Below, piece by piece: positions 1-5,798 of a DNA stretch of 8,350 bases. Within the stretch, counting starts at the first letter, position 1. Each line of letters opens with the position of its first letter. The stretch is from the NCBI GenBank assembly GCA_902492275.1, contig CABUKW010000135.1:1-8350 (forward strand). Direction: 5' to 3'. Made by a program: the position numbers and the translations under genes. The notes beneath the pieces are model-generated. The model made no database searches. It saw only the letters and a program-made list of their open reading frames with translations, and was not told the DNA's origin. The stretch is from an uncultured Peptococcaceae bacterium. Lineage in GTDB: Bacteria > Bacillota > Peptococcia > Peptococcales > Peptococcaceae.

Positions 1-1224
1 CGTGGAGGACACCACGCTCATGCCGCTCAGCCGCACCACCGGCATCAGCAGATAGCCTACCGCCACGCCCACAATGCCGCCTAAGATGCTGATAAAATTG
101 GCTTCCAGCAAAAACTGCAGCAAAATGTCCTTGCGGGAGCTGCCCAGCGCTTTCAAAATGCCAATCTCTCTGGTGCGCTCCTTCACCGACACAAACAGCA
201 CGTTCATAATGCCGATGCCGCCCACCACAAACACCACACTGGCCACCGCAATCAGCAAAATGGACATGGTGTTGGCCGATTGCTGACTGGCCGCTACCTG
301 ACTGCCGGCGTCGGTAACGGTAAAGCTGCCCTTTGGATACAGCTCCATCAACAGTGTTTCTACATTGCTGATGGTTTCTTCTATCTGATTGACGTCCTCT
401 ACGACCGCCACAATTTTAGGGCTGGCGTTACTCCCTATGACATACTTGACTGCGCTGTTATAGGGTACAAAGACGGCGCTGTCCAAGGTAATATCCGATA
501 CGGTCGAGCCGGTTTCGGTCAGCACGCCAATCACCGTATATTTTTTGCTGTTGATGTTAATTTGGCTGCCGTAAGCATCGTATACATTTTCAAAAATGCT
601 CACCGCCGCGTCGTAGCCCAACACGGCCACCCGTTCCAGCGCTTCATTCTCTTCCTCGGTAAAGAATTCTCCCGTCAGCAGTTCCAGATTGGTAATGTCC
701 ACATACTCGCTGGTGGCGCCTACAATGGTAGAGGACAATTCTTCTTCTAAGGCGCCGCCCTCCACATCGCTGCTGCCGCTGACCAACAAGGTAATGCTTT
801 CAATATTGGGAATAAAATAGGTCAGTTCTTCCAAATCGGCCTCTGTGAAGGTGGTCTTTTTGATTTGCTCCACGCCGCCCGCCATGCCGCCGGGCCTACC
901 GCCCATCATGCCACCGCCGCGGTCGCCGCCGGCGTTTCCACCGCGATTGCCGCCTCCGCCGGGTATGCCTCCGCCCATCATACCACCCATACCGCCGCCC
1001 ATGCCGCCGGACGATGCCGAACCGCTATTATCGGCAATGGTGATGGTGCCGGCATTGAGATTTTTAAACTGCTCCTGGACGTCCTGCTGTCCGCCTAACC
1101 CAATGGCAATGACAATTACAATGGTGGCGGCGCCTACGATGATGCCCAGCGAGGTCAGCAGCACTTTGGATTTATTGCCGCCAATATTGATCCAAACCAG
1201 ATTAAGAATTTCCCGGAGCGCCAC
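1..1224 (-). CDS. MacB/FtsX-type ABC transporter permease, 3' end missing (off left edge)
   Basis: I read 408 codons on the minus strand, open to the window edge. It should be the membrane subunit of an ABC exporter working with the adjacent HlyD-type fusion protein. Residues about 21-43 form the first membrane helix, preceded by the MacB-like start LNLVWINIGGNKSK. A MacB-like extracytoplasmic domain follows (about 119-315), then a second helix (about 320-345) leading into the FtsX coupling signature KERTREIGILKALGSSRKD (348-366) and a third helix (about 370-395). The fourth helix is lost at the edge. I chose GTG 1224 because GGAGG lies 8 nt upstream and no in-frame ATG precedes the first helix. 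The start overlaps the end of the fusion-protein gene by 23 nt, implying translational coupling. Residues 73-117 are an unusual Gly/Met/Arg/Asn-rich insert. The family is clear; the substrate is unknown. The ATPase is not visible and may lie further left. Confidence 0.9.
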   Translation of the reverse strand, partial: MALREILNLVWINIGGNKSKVLLTSLGIIVGAATIVIVIAIGLGGQQDVQEQFKNLNAGTITIADNSGSASSGGMGGGMGGMMGGGIPGGGGNRGGNAGGDRGGGMMGGRPGGMAGGVEQIKKTTFTEADLEELTYFIPNIESITLLVSGSSDVEGGALEEELSSTIVGATSEYVDITNLELLTGEFFTEEENEALERVAVLGYDAAVSIFENVYDAYGSQININSKKYTVIGVLTETGSTVSDITLDSAVFVPYNSAVKYVIGSNASPKIVAVVEDVNQIEETISNVETLLMELYPKGSFTVTDAGSQVAASQQSANTMSILLIAVASVVFVVGGIGIMNVLFVSVKERTREIGILKALGSSRKDILLQFLLEANFISILGGIVGVAVGYLLMPVVRLSGMSVVSST

Positions 1225-3172
1225 TGGCCATGCCTCCTTCATTGCCCGACGGCCGACCGCCGGAAAATCCCTCTGCCGGAGCCTCCGCATTGTCCATGCC
1301 TTCCGGCCTGTCGCTTTCCCGATTGCCGCTGGTTGTACCGTTGCTATTATTGTTATTGATATTGCTGCCAATCAGTACAATATCGCCTTCCTCCAAACCG
1401 GCTTGCACTTCATAGTTGGTGCCGTCGGTGAAACCCAGCGTTACCTCCTGCTGCACAGCCGTGCCGTCTGCCTGCTTCAGCTGCACATAGCTTTTTCCGC
1501 CTTCTGTGGTGATGGCTCGTTTGGGAATGATTAACACATCATCTACCCGTTCCGATACCAATTCTACCGTACAGCTCATGCCTTCATAGATATCCTCCAG
1601 ACCTTCGCCTTCCACAACAACGGTTACTGTATAGTTGACCGTTGGCGCACCGGCCATCATAGGCGATACGCTGATGGCGTCCACCTTGCCCTCAAAGGTT
1701 TCTTCGGAGGTGTCAAAGGTCACCAACGCCTGCTGGTCTAAGGATACGTTGGTGATATCGTCCTGGTCAATGGACAGCACAACGGAAATACTGTCATTCT
1801 GGGCAATGGTCATCACGTCCTGGGTTAAGTCAATCTTATCGCCAGCCTCAAAGGCAATATTGGTAATCAACCCGTCGCAGGGCGATACAATCACGTTGTC
1901 CTGCAGGCAGCCATTCAGCTCCTGCACATAATCATACAGATTGCTGGCTGTCAGTTGGGTGCTCAAAACTTCCTGCTGCAGCTTATTCACCGTACTCTGA
2001 TAAGACAAATCGGCTGTTTCTGCCGACACTGTCGTTTTGTTTTTGGTACTTTCCGCCATGTCCTTGTTGCTTTCATACAACAGCTTGTAGTTGTCATAGG
2101 TCAACTGGGTTGTCTCAATGTCCAGCTGCAGTTGGCTCACCTTGCGCTGTAATTCGCTGTAGGTGGTGTTGCCGTACCAGTCCTGGTAATCCTCATTGTA
2201 ATCGTCATAGGCCTCCTGCGCTTCCTCCAGGCAATCCTCGGCGTCGGCAATGCGGTCCTCCAGCGTATCATATTCATCTACCACCGATTGATATTTGTTG
2301 ATAATCTCAATGGCCTTGTTAAAATTATCTACCGCCGTGTCATAGGCATCTCCATATTTGCCCGACTCTTCCTCACTGTCGGCATAACTGTCCTTTTCCG
2401 CTTCTGCTTTTTCCAGCGCCTCTGTCAAAGAGCTCAGCTGATTTTTATAATTGTTGTAGGCTGCCTTGTAATCAGCGTTGGTATCATTGTAATCTTCGTA
2501 AAAATCCTGCAGCGCTTCTAAAGCGTCCTCATAATGGTCTACCAGACTTTTCATGTTGTTTCTGGTAGCAGTACGCACATTATACAGCTCCAGCAGTTCG
2601 GCATATTCCGCATAATCCTCCTGGGCTTCCGTCAGATTCTTCTCATATTGGGCCAGCTTGGTTTCCATCTCCGTTATGGTATTTTCGTACACACCGGAAG
2701 CCACCGCGCCGTCGCTCAGACTTTCGGTTCGGGTTTGTTCGGCCGCTGCGGTACCCAGCGTCAGCTCTAACGCCGCTTCGTCCGCCTTGAGCTGCGCTTC
2801 CTGATAAGCGTTGTTCAAGGTGTTCATGGCCTTATTCAACGAGGTCTGGTCCAGAATAAACAGCGCGTCGCCTGCCGATACATGCTCGCCGGCCCGCACC
2901 AGCACATCTTCCACCTTTACGTCCAAGTCCAGCCGTGTTTCGTCATCTAACGTCACGCTCAAATCCAGTCCGGTGGTCTGCGTTGTCACCGACGCAGTGC
3001 CTTCCTCCGACAAGCTGGAAATAATGCTGCCCCGCGTTACCACTTCCTCCCGGGTTGCCGCCACAGCCTCTGTTTTGTTGCCGCTTTGCCACCAAAACAC
3101 ACCGCCTGCCGCCACAAGCACCACAGCGCAAGCCGCCGCCACCAGTTTTTTCTGCACCAATCCTTTTTGCAA
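1202..3172 (-). CDS. HlyD/MacA-family membrane fusion (adaptor) protein with very long coiled coil
   Basis: This is the periplasmic-adaptor-like subunit of an ABC export complex. From TTG 3172 it has 656 residues: an N-terminal membrane anchor (about 8-28), a first half-lipoyl segment (about 85-108, VRAGEHVSAGDALFILD), about 310 residues of Glu/Asp/Tyr/Leu-rich coiled coil (about 114-424), the second half-lipoyl segment (about 426-447, IVSPCDGLITNIAFEAGDKI), a beta-barrel and membrane-proximal domain (about 448-603), and a 50-residue Gly/Asn/Ser/Pro-rich tail. MacA/YknX-type proteins are usually near 380 residues, so the extra length is in the hairpin. I chose TTG 3172 because GGGAG lies 9 nt upstream and the frame before it uses AT-rich, rare codons (AGA, AGG, CGA, ATA) unlike the gene body. 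ATG 3226 (AAAGGG 5 nt upstream) and ATG 3295 are alternatives. It is the first gene of an operon with the permease. Confidence 0.88.
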   Translation of the reverse strand: MQKGLVQKKLVAAACAVVLVAAGGVFWWQSGNKTEAVAATREEVVTRGSIISSLSEEGTASVTTQTTGLDLSVTLDDETRLDLDVKVEDVLVRAGEHVSAGDALFILDQTSLNKAMNTLNNAYQEAQLKADEAALELTLGTAAAEQTRTESLSDGAVASGVYENTITEMETKLAQYEKNLTEAQEDYAEYAELLELYNVRTATRNNMKSLVDHYEDALEALQDFYEDYNDTNADYKAAYNNYKNQLSSLTEALEKAEAEKDSYADSEEESGKYGDAYDTAVDNFNKAIEIINKYQSVVDEYDTLEDRIADAEDCLEEAQEAYDDYNEDYQDWYGNTTYSELQRKVSQLQLDIETTQLTYDNYKLLYESNKDMAESTKNKTTVSAETADLSYQSTVNKLQQEVLSTQLTASNLYDYVQELNGCLQDNVIVSPCDGLITNIAFEAGDKIDLTQDVMTIAQNDSISVVLSIDQDDITNVSLDQQALVTFDTSEETFEGKVDAISVSPMMAGAPTVNYTVTVVVEGEGLEDIYEGMSCTVELVSERVDDVLIIPKRAITTEGGKSYVQLKQADGTAVQQEVTLGFTDGTNYEVQAGLEEGDIVLIGSNINNNNSNGTTSGNRESDRPEGMDNAEAPAEGFSGGRPSGNEGGMASGAPGNS

Positions 3173-3213
3173 GGAAATCCGCTCCCTTCGTCCTCTTTTC
3201 TGTAAGTTTTCTC

Positions 3214-3231
3214 CTGTTATTAACATAACAG
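3214..3231. promoter_or_regulatory. Perfect 7+4+7 palindrome, candidate operator
   Basis: CTGTTAT-TAAC-ATAACAG is a perfect inverted repeat with a 4-base spacer. It lies 42 nt upstream of the preferred start of the fusion protein and about 80 nt from the promoter of the divergent sirtuin gene. Position and symmetry suit a repressor site for the export operon. I could not identify a convincing -35/-10 pair for that operon, so the role is inference. If translation began at ATG 3226 the palindrome would lie across the start codon, another reason to doubt that start. Confidence 0.35.
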
Positions 3232-3288
3232 CCCTTTGTGATAACCCTGTGTGCAGCATTTTTAGAAAAAGTAACAAAAATACACGCC

Positions 3289-3317
3289 TGTTCAAACGGC
3301 GGCTTCTATGCTAAAAT
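3289..3317 (+). promoter_or_regulatory. Extended -10 promoter of the sirtuin/membrane-protein unit
   Basis: TGCTAAAAT at 3309-3317 matches an extended -10 (TGnTAnnnT). The hexamer 17 bp upstream (TGTTCA, 3289-3294) is a poor -35, which fits an extended -10 promoter. Transcription would begin near 3324, giving a leader of about 37 nt that contains the strong AAAGGAGG ribosome binding site used by the sirtuin gene. Confidence 0.45.
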
Positions 3318-3360
3318 AGAACAAAAGAAAGGATATTCCCGCCCAAAGGAGGAATGGAAC

Positions 3361-4236
3361 TTGCAGACCCTATCAGCCGCCCTGTCCGGCAGCATCCAGC
3401 GCCTGGCAGAAGCCGTCCGGACAGCCGACTATATTCTGCTGGGCGCAGGCGCCGGCTTATCGGCGGCCGCCGGACTCAGCTATGCCGACGAAGCAATCTT
3501 TCGGCAGCGCTATCCCTACTGGGCCGCCCGCGGACTGCGCAGCGAATATCAGATGATCAGCTTCCGCAGCTGGACAGCGGCCCAACAATGGGCCTATTAC
3601 GCCAGCCATATCAGCCGCGTGCGCTGGGAGATGCCGCCGCTGCCCTTATACCGGCAGCTGAAAGCCATTTTGCAGGACAAAAACTATTACATCCTCACCT
3701 CCAATGTGGACCGGCAATTCCTGCGCAGCGGCTTTCCGGCGCAGCGCGTCTTTGAGTATCAGGGCACCTATGATTTGCTCTGCTGCAGCCAGCGCTGCAC
3801 AACGGCAGTGTGGCCCTTTTGGCCTGTGATGCAGCAAATGCTGGTCCACACACAGTCCGCCGATTTTTCCATTCCCGACACGCTGCTGCCCTGCTGTCCC
3901 CATTGCGGCGCGCCGCTGCGGTTGGCTTTCCGGGATTATCCCCAATATGGGCAGGAAAAAGCCGCTTATCAGCAATGGCTTCGCCAATCGGAGGACGGCC
4001 TGCTTTGCATCATAGAAATCGGCGTCGGCTTCAACTCGCCCGGCGTTATTCGGGTTCCCTTTGAGCGCATCACCGGAGAGCGGCAGCAGGTACGATTTTT
4101 CCGCATCACCGCCGATTATCCCGACAGCGAGGAAGAAATCGCCTATCCGGAAATTCCCCGCCCTATCGCCGGTAAATCGGTTTCCATCAACGCCGACGCC
4201 GCGCTGGTCATCCAGCAGCTGGCCCGGCTGCTTTAA
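3361..4236 (+). CDS. Sir2-family NAD-dependent protein, class M (SirTM)-like, His-to-Gln active site
   Basis: The protein has 291 residues from TTG 3361, typical of single-domain sirtuins. Residues 28-39 (GAGAGLSAAAGL) are the NAD-binding GAG motif. TSNVDRQF (113-120) stands where classical sirtuins have TQNID.LH. EYQGTY (132-137) places Gln134 where the catalytic His of the HG motif normally lies. Cys pairs at 141/142, 146, 178/179 and 182 form a zinc ribbon, and IGVGFNSPGVIRVPF replaces the classical GTSL.V.P segment. These features match class M sirtuins, described as ADP-ribosyltransferases of lipoylated GcvH-L rather than deacetylases. None of their usual partners (macrodomain protein, GcvH-L, LplA) is in this window. 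The TTG start has AGGAGG 8 nt upstream; the nearby ATG at 3354 is out of frame and too close to that site. The gene is followed after 33 nt by a membrane-protein gene. The activity is inferred from motifs only. Confidence 0.88.
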   Translation: MQTLSAALSGSIQRLAEAVRTADYILLGAGAGLSAAAGLSYADEAIFRQRYPYWAARGLRSEYQMISFRSWTAAQQWAYYASHISRVRWEMPPLPLYRQLKAILQDKNYYILTSNVDRQFLRSGFPAQRVFEYQGTYDLLCCSQRCTTAVWPFWPVMQQMLVHTQSADFSIPDTLLPCCPHCGAPLRLAFRDYPQYGQEKAAYQQWLRQSEDGLLCIIEIGVGFNSPGVIRVPFERITGERQQVRFFRITADYPDSEEEIAYPEIPRPIAGKSVSINADAALVIQQLARLL

Positions 4237-4269
4237 ATCAGGCAACCTATCAAAAAGGAGTTTTGTATC

Positions 4270-4725
4270 GTGTCTAAAGAAAGAAACGCCACCCAGAAAA
4301 AGAAACAGCAAAAAGAATTAGAACAGCAAAAGCAGCAGGAGAAAGAAGCCAAAAAAGCCAAACTCACGCGGATTGGCCTGATCATCGCCGCCGTGCTGGC
4401 CGTTGTTATTTTCGTCAAATTCCGCTCCTATATCGGCTACTATGTAGCCTTGCTGGCCATTCCCTACGGCGCCTACGGCCTGTTTGTTCCCTACAAAAGC
4501 GCCAAACAATACGCCATTCCCGGCTGCGCCACAGCCTACTCCCGCCAGTTGGGAACGCTGATTGTTTCGCTGGGCGTACTAGGCATTTTCTACAGCAGAC
4601 TATTTCCGCACCTGCAGGAAAACCGTCTCTTCCTAATCGCCTTATTACTGTATATGATGCTGTTCTACTTTTGCCTGTCCATCATCAACAAGCGCTATAT
4701 CAAAAAGCCCACGAACGAAGAATAA
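4270..4725 (+). CDS. Hypothetical four-helix membrane protein with Lys/Gln-rich N-terminus
   Basis: I do not recognise this 151-residue protein. Residues 1-33 are extremely rich in Lys, Gln and Glu and probably form a charged cytoplasmic helix or coiled coil. Four hydrophobic segments follow at about 35-49, 55-74, 93-108 and 118-139, ending in a short basic tail. The positive N-terminus suggests an N-in, C-in topology. Translation starts at GTG 4270, with AAAGGAG 9 nt upstream. The gene begins 33 nt after the sirtuin stop, with no terminator between, and is followed by a strong terminator, so the two genes are very likely cotranscribed. No catalytic or transport motif is visible, and a functional link to the sirtuin is inferred only from the operon. 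The reverse-strand frame across the N-terminus is a shadow of its repetitive Lys/Gln codons. Confidence 0.8.
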   Translation: MSKERNATQKKKQQKELEQQKQQEKEAKKAKLTRIGLIIAAVLAVVIFVKFRSYIGYYVALLAIPYGAYGLFVPYKSAKQYAIPGCATAYSRQLGTLIVSLGVLGIFYSRLFPHLQENRLFLIALLLYMMLFYFCLSIINKRYIKKPTNEE

Positions 4726-4734
4726 ACATACGGG

Positions 4735-4762
4735 ACTGCCTGTACAATCAGGCAGTTTTTTT
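4735..4762 (+). terminator. Intrinsic terminator of the sirtuin/membrane-protein unit
   Basis: ACTGCCTG (4735-4742) and CAGGCAGT (4749-4756) form a perfect 8-bp stem around a 6-base loop. A run of seven T (4756-4762) follows directly. It starts 9 nt after the membrane-protein stop codon. Confidence 0.9.
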
Positions 4763-4768
4763 ATTTTA

Positions 4769-5161
4769 TTTTTTGACTACAGTTCGGATTTTTTGCTATC
4801 CATTGCGGTTTTTTCTTTTTGCTACACTTTGCCCTATCCATTTTTATTTGCTACACTTTGCCCCATCCCTCCGTGGCTCTGGACAAATTGCTGTGCAGTT
4901 CACCTTGATTTGGACTGCGTCCATCTCGGCTGAACAGCTTGCAATTTTGTCCACACCCCACGCCTTTCTGGTGGGGCGCAAGTCGGAATTTGGGCAAAGG
5001 TAGCGGGGAGTTTTAAACCCATAAAAGGGTAGAAAGTGCCTTGTTTTTTCTGTATTCTGTCCGATAGATACGTTGTAGGGTGCGATGCCACCAGCGCGCT
5101 TTTTTGCGCTGAAATCGCACCGCTGGCCATAGGCCAGTTTTGGCGAACTGTAGCAAAAAAA
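4769..5161. repeat. Palindrome-rich intergenic element, copy A (MITE-like), about 390 bp
   Basis: The ends are imperfect inverted repeats: TTTTTTGACTACAGTTCGG (4769-4787) and GCGAACTGTAGCAAAAAAA (5143-5161) pair along 16 bases with one bulged A. Inside are nested arms. GCTACACTTTGCCC occurs at 4821-4834 and 4850-4863 and faces GGGCAAAGGTAGC at 4992-5004. GGACAAATTGC...GTTCA (4881-4901) faces TGAACAG...TTTTGTCC (4931-4952). CCCCAC/GTGGGG (4956-4976) and CTGGCC-ATA-GGCCAG (about 5123-5137) make further hairpins. Frames through it are short and carry no known domain, so I see no gene. Relatives occur at 7151-7520 and 7521-7580. It ends 13 bp before the -35 box of the marR promoter. This fits a non-autonomous mobile or structured repeat; I cannot name a family. 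Confidence 0.65.
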
Positions 5162-5174
5162 CATGAAAAGCCTC

Positions 5175-5203
5175 TTGACATAAGTCTGAAATCGTACTAT
5201 AAT
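5175..5203 (+). promoter_or_regulatory. Consensus sigma-70/SigA promoter of marR
   Basis: TTGACA (5175-5180) and TATAAT (5198-5203) are both perfect hexamers with the optimal 17-bp spacing. Transcription should begin near 5210, leaving a leader of about 28 nt before the marR start. A promoter this strong suits a gene held down by its own repressor. Confidence 0.92.
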
Positions 5204-5212
5204 CGAGTACGA
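5192..5212. promoter_or_regulatory. Candidate MarR operator overlapping the -10 box
   Basis: TCGTACT (5192-5198) and AGTACGA (5206-5212) form a perfect inverted repeat separated by 7 bases and centred on the end of the -10 box. The symmetry extends weakly outward (GAAATCGTACT/AGTACGAAATC). The size and placement match MarR-family operators, where binding blocks RNA polymerase. Autoregulation by the adjacent MarR protein is the simplest reading but is inferred. Confidence 0.75.
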
Positions 5213-5237
5213 AATCGGATATACAGGTGGTGTGAGA

Positions 5238-5678
5238 ATGAAATTACAGCAGGATTCAGTGCTTCACGATTTTAATCAAATTTACAAGGAAATGGACGAT
5301 TTATATCACGCTTTGGCCCGTAAGTTTCAGCTTTCGGACAGCGCCTTTGAGATTCTCTATTCCATTTGCGTGTTAGGCGACGGCTGTCTGCAAAAGGACA
5401 TTTGCAGGATCACCTATACCAGCAAGCAAACGGTCAATTCGTCCATCCGCAAGCTGGAGCAGCAAAATTATATTGTGCTGCGTCCCGGCAAGGGCCGCGA
5501 TATGCACATTTTCCTCACAGAAGCGGGACAGACGCTGGCTCAGGAAAAAGTAATTCCCGTCATCCAGCTGGAAAATCAGGCGTTCAACCAAATGACGCCG
5601 GAGGAACAGAGGCAGCTGCTCCGGCTCAGCAAGCAATATTTATTTCATCTGCAGCAAAAGCTGCAACAGCTTCTCTAG
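5238..5678 (+). CDS. MarR-family winged helix-turn-helix transcriptional repressor
   Basis: The 146-residue length is typical of MarR proteins, which act as homodimers that leave DNA when they bind a small-molecule ligand. The N-terminal dimerisation helix covers about 1-30. The winged helix is about 31-105, with the recognition helix in TYTSKQTVNSSIRKLEQQ and the wing in IVLRPGKGRDMHIFLTEAG. The C-terminal dimerisation helices (about 106-146) end in a Gln/Leu-rich tail. I prefer ATG 5238, with AGGTGG 7 nt upstream; GTG 5232 in the same frame would add two residues and sits too close to that site. The gene lies behind a consensus promoter with an overlapping palindrome and 120 nt before a MATE pump, the arrangement of the Staphylococcus mepR-mepA pair. 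It probably represses itself and the pump; the inducer is unknown. Confidence 0.92.
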   Translation: MKLQQDSVLHDFNQIYKEMDDLYHALARKFQLSDSAFEILYSICVLGDGCLQKDICRITYTSKQTVNSSIRKLEQQNYIVLRPGKGRDMHIFLTEAGQTLAQEKVIPVIQLENQAFNQMTPEEQRQLLRLSKQYLFHLQQKLQQLL

Positions 5679-5707
5679 GTCATCGGAGGGCTTATGGCCG
5701 CAGCCAG

Positions 5708-5764
5708 AAAGCCGGAAAAGATGTCGAGTGCGCTCGGTTATGTAACGTAATCGGGCTTTTTTTG
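5708..5764 (+). terminator. Possible attenuator/terminator between marR and the MATE gene
   Basis: AAAGCCGG (5708-5715) can pair with CGGGCTTT (5752-5759) with one mismatch. The stem encloses the small hairpins CGAG-TGCG-CTCG and GTTA-TG-TAAC and is followed by a T run to 5763. This has the shape of a Rho-independent terminator, though the stem is interrupted. It could reduce read-through from the marR promoter into the pump gene. I see no good separate promoter for the pump in the gap. Confidence 0.45.
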
Positions 5765-5798
5765 TGTAAAACGATGCAACCATAAGGAGGTTTTCAAC

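Noticed and set aside
280..750. Plus-strand 156-codon frame
   Set aside because: It lies wholly inside the minus-strand permease, whose frame carries clear FtsX/MacB motifs.
845..1534. Plus-strand 229-codon frame rich in Pro and Met
   Set aside because: It is the antisense shadow of the Gly/Met-rich insert and the end of the fusion protein. It spans two well-supported minus-strand genes and has no ribosome binding site.
2811..3314. Plus-strand 167-codon frame, Ser/Thr-rich
   Set aside because: It is antisense to the N-terminal region of the fusion protein, with no domain or ribosome binding site.
3646..4311. Minus-strand 221-codon frame over the sirtuin
   Set aside because: The plus strand encodes the sirtuin with recognisable NAD and zinc motifs. 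The reverse frame has none and also crosses the start of the next gene.
4769..5161. Possible insertion sequence with a transposase
   Set aside because: Terminal inverted repeats are present but no transposase frame fits within 390 bp, so only a non-autonomous element is plausible.
4844..5181. Minus-strand frames of 93 and 106 codons in the intergenic element
   Set aside because: They fall in the palindromic repeat, overlap each other in different frames and reflect repeat sequence rather than conserved protein.
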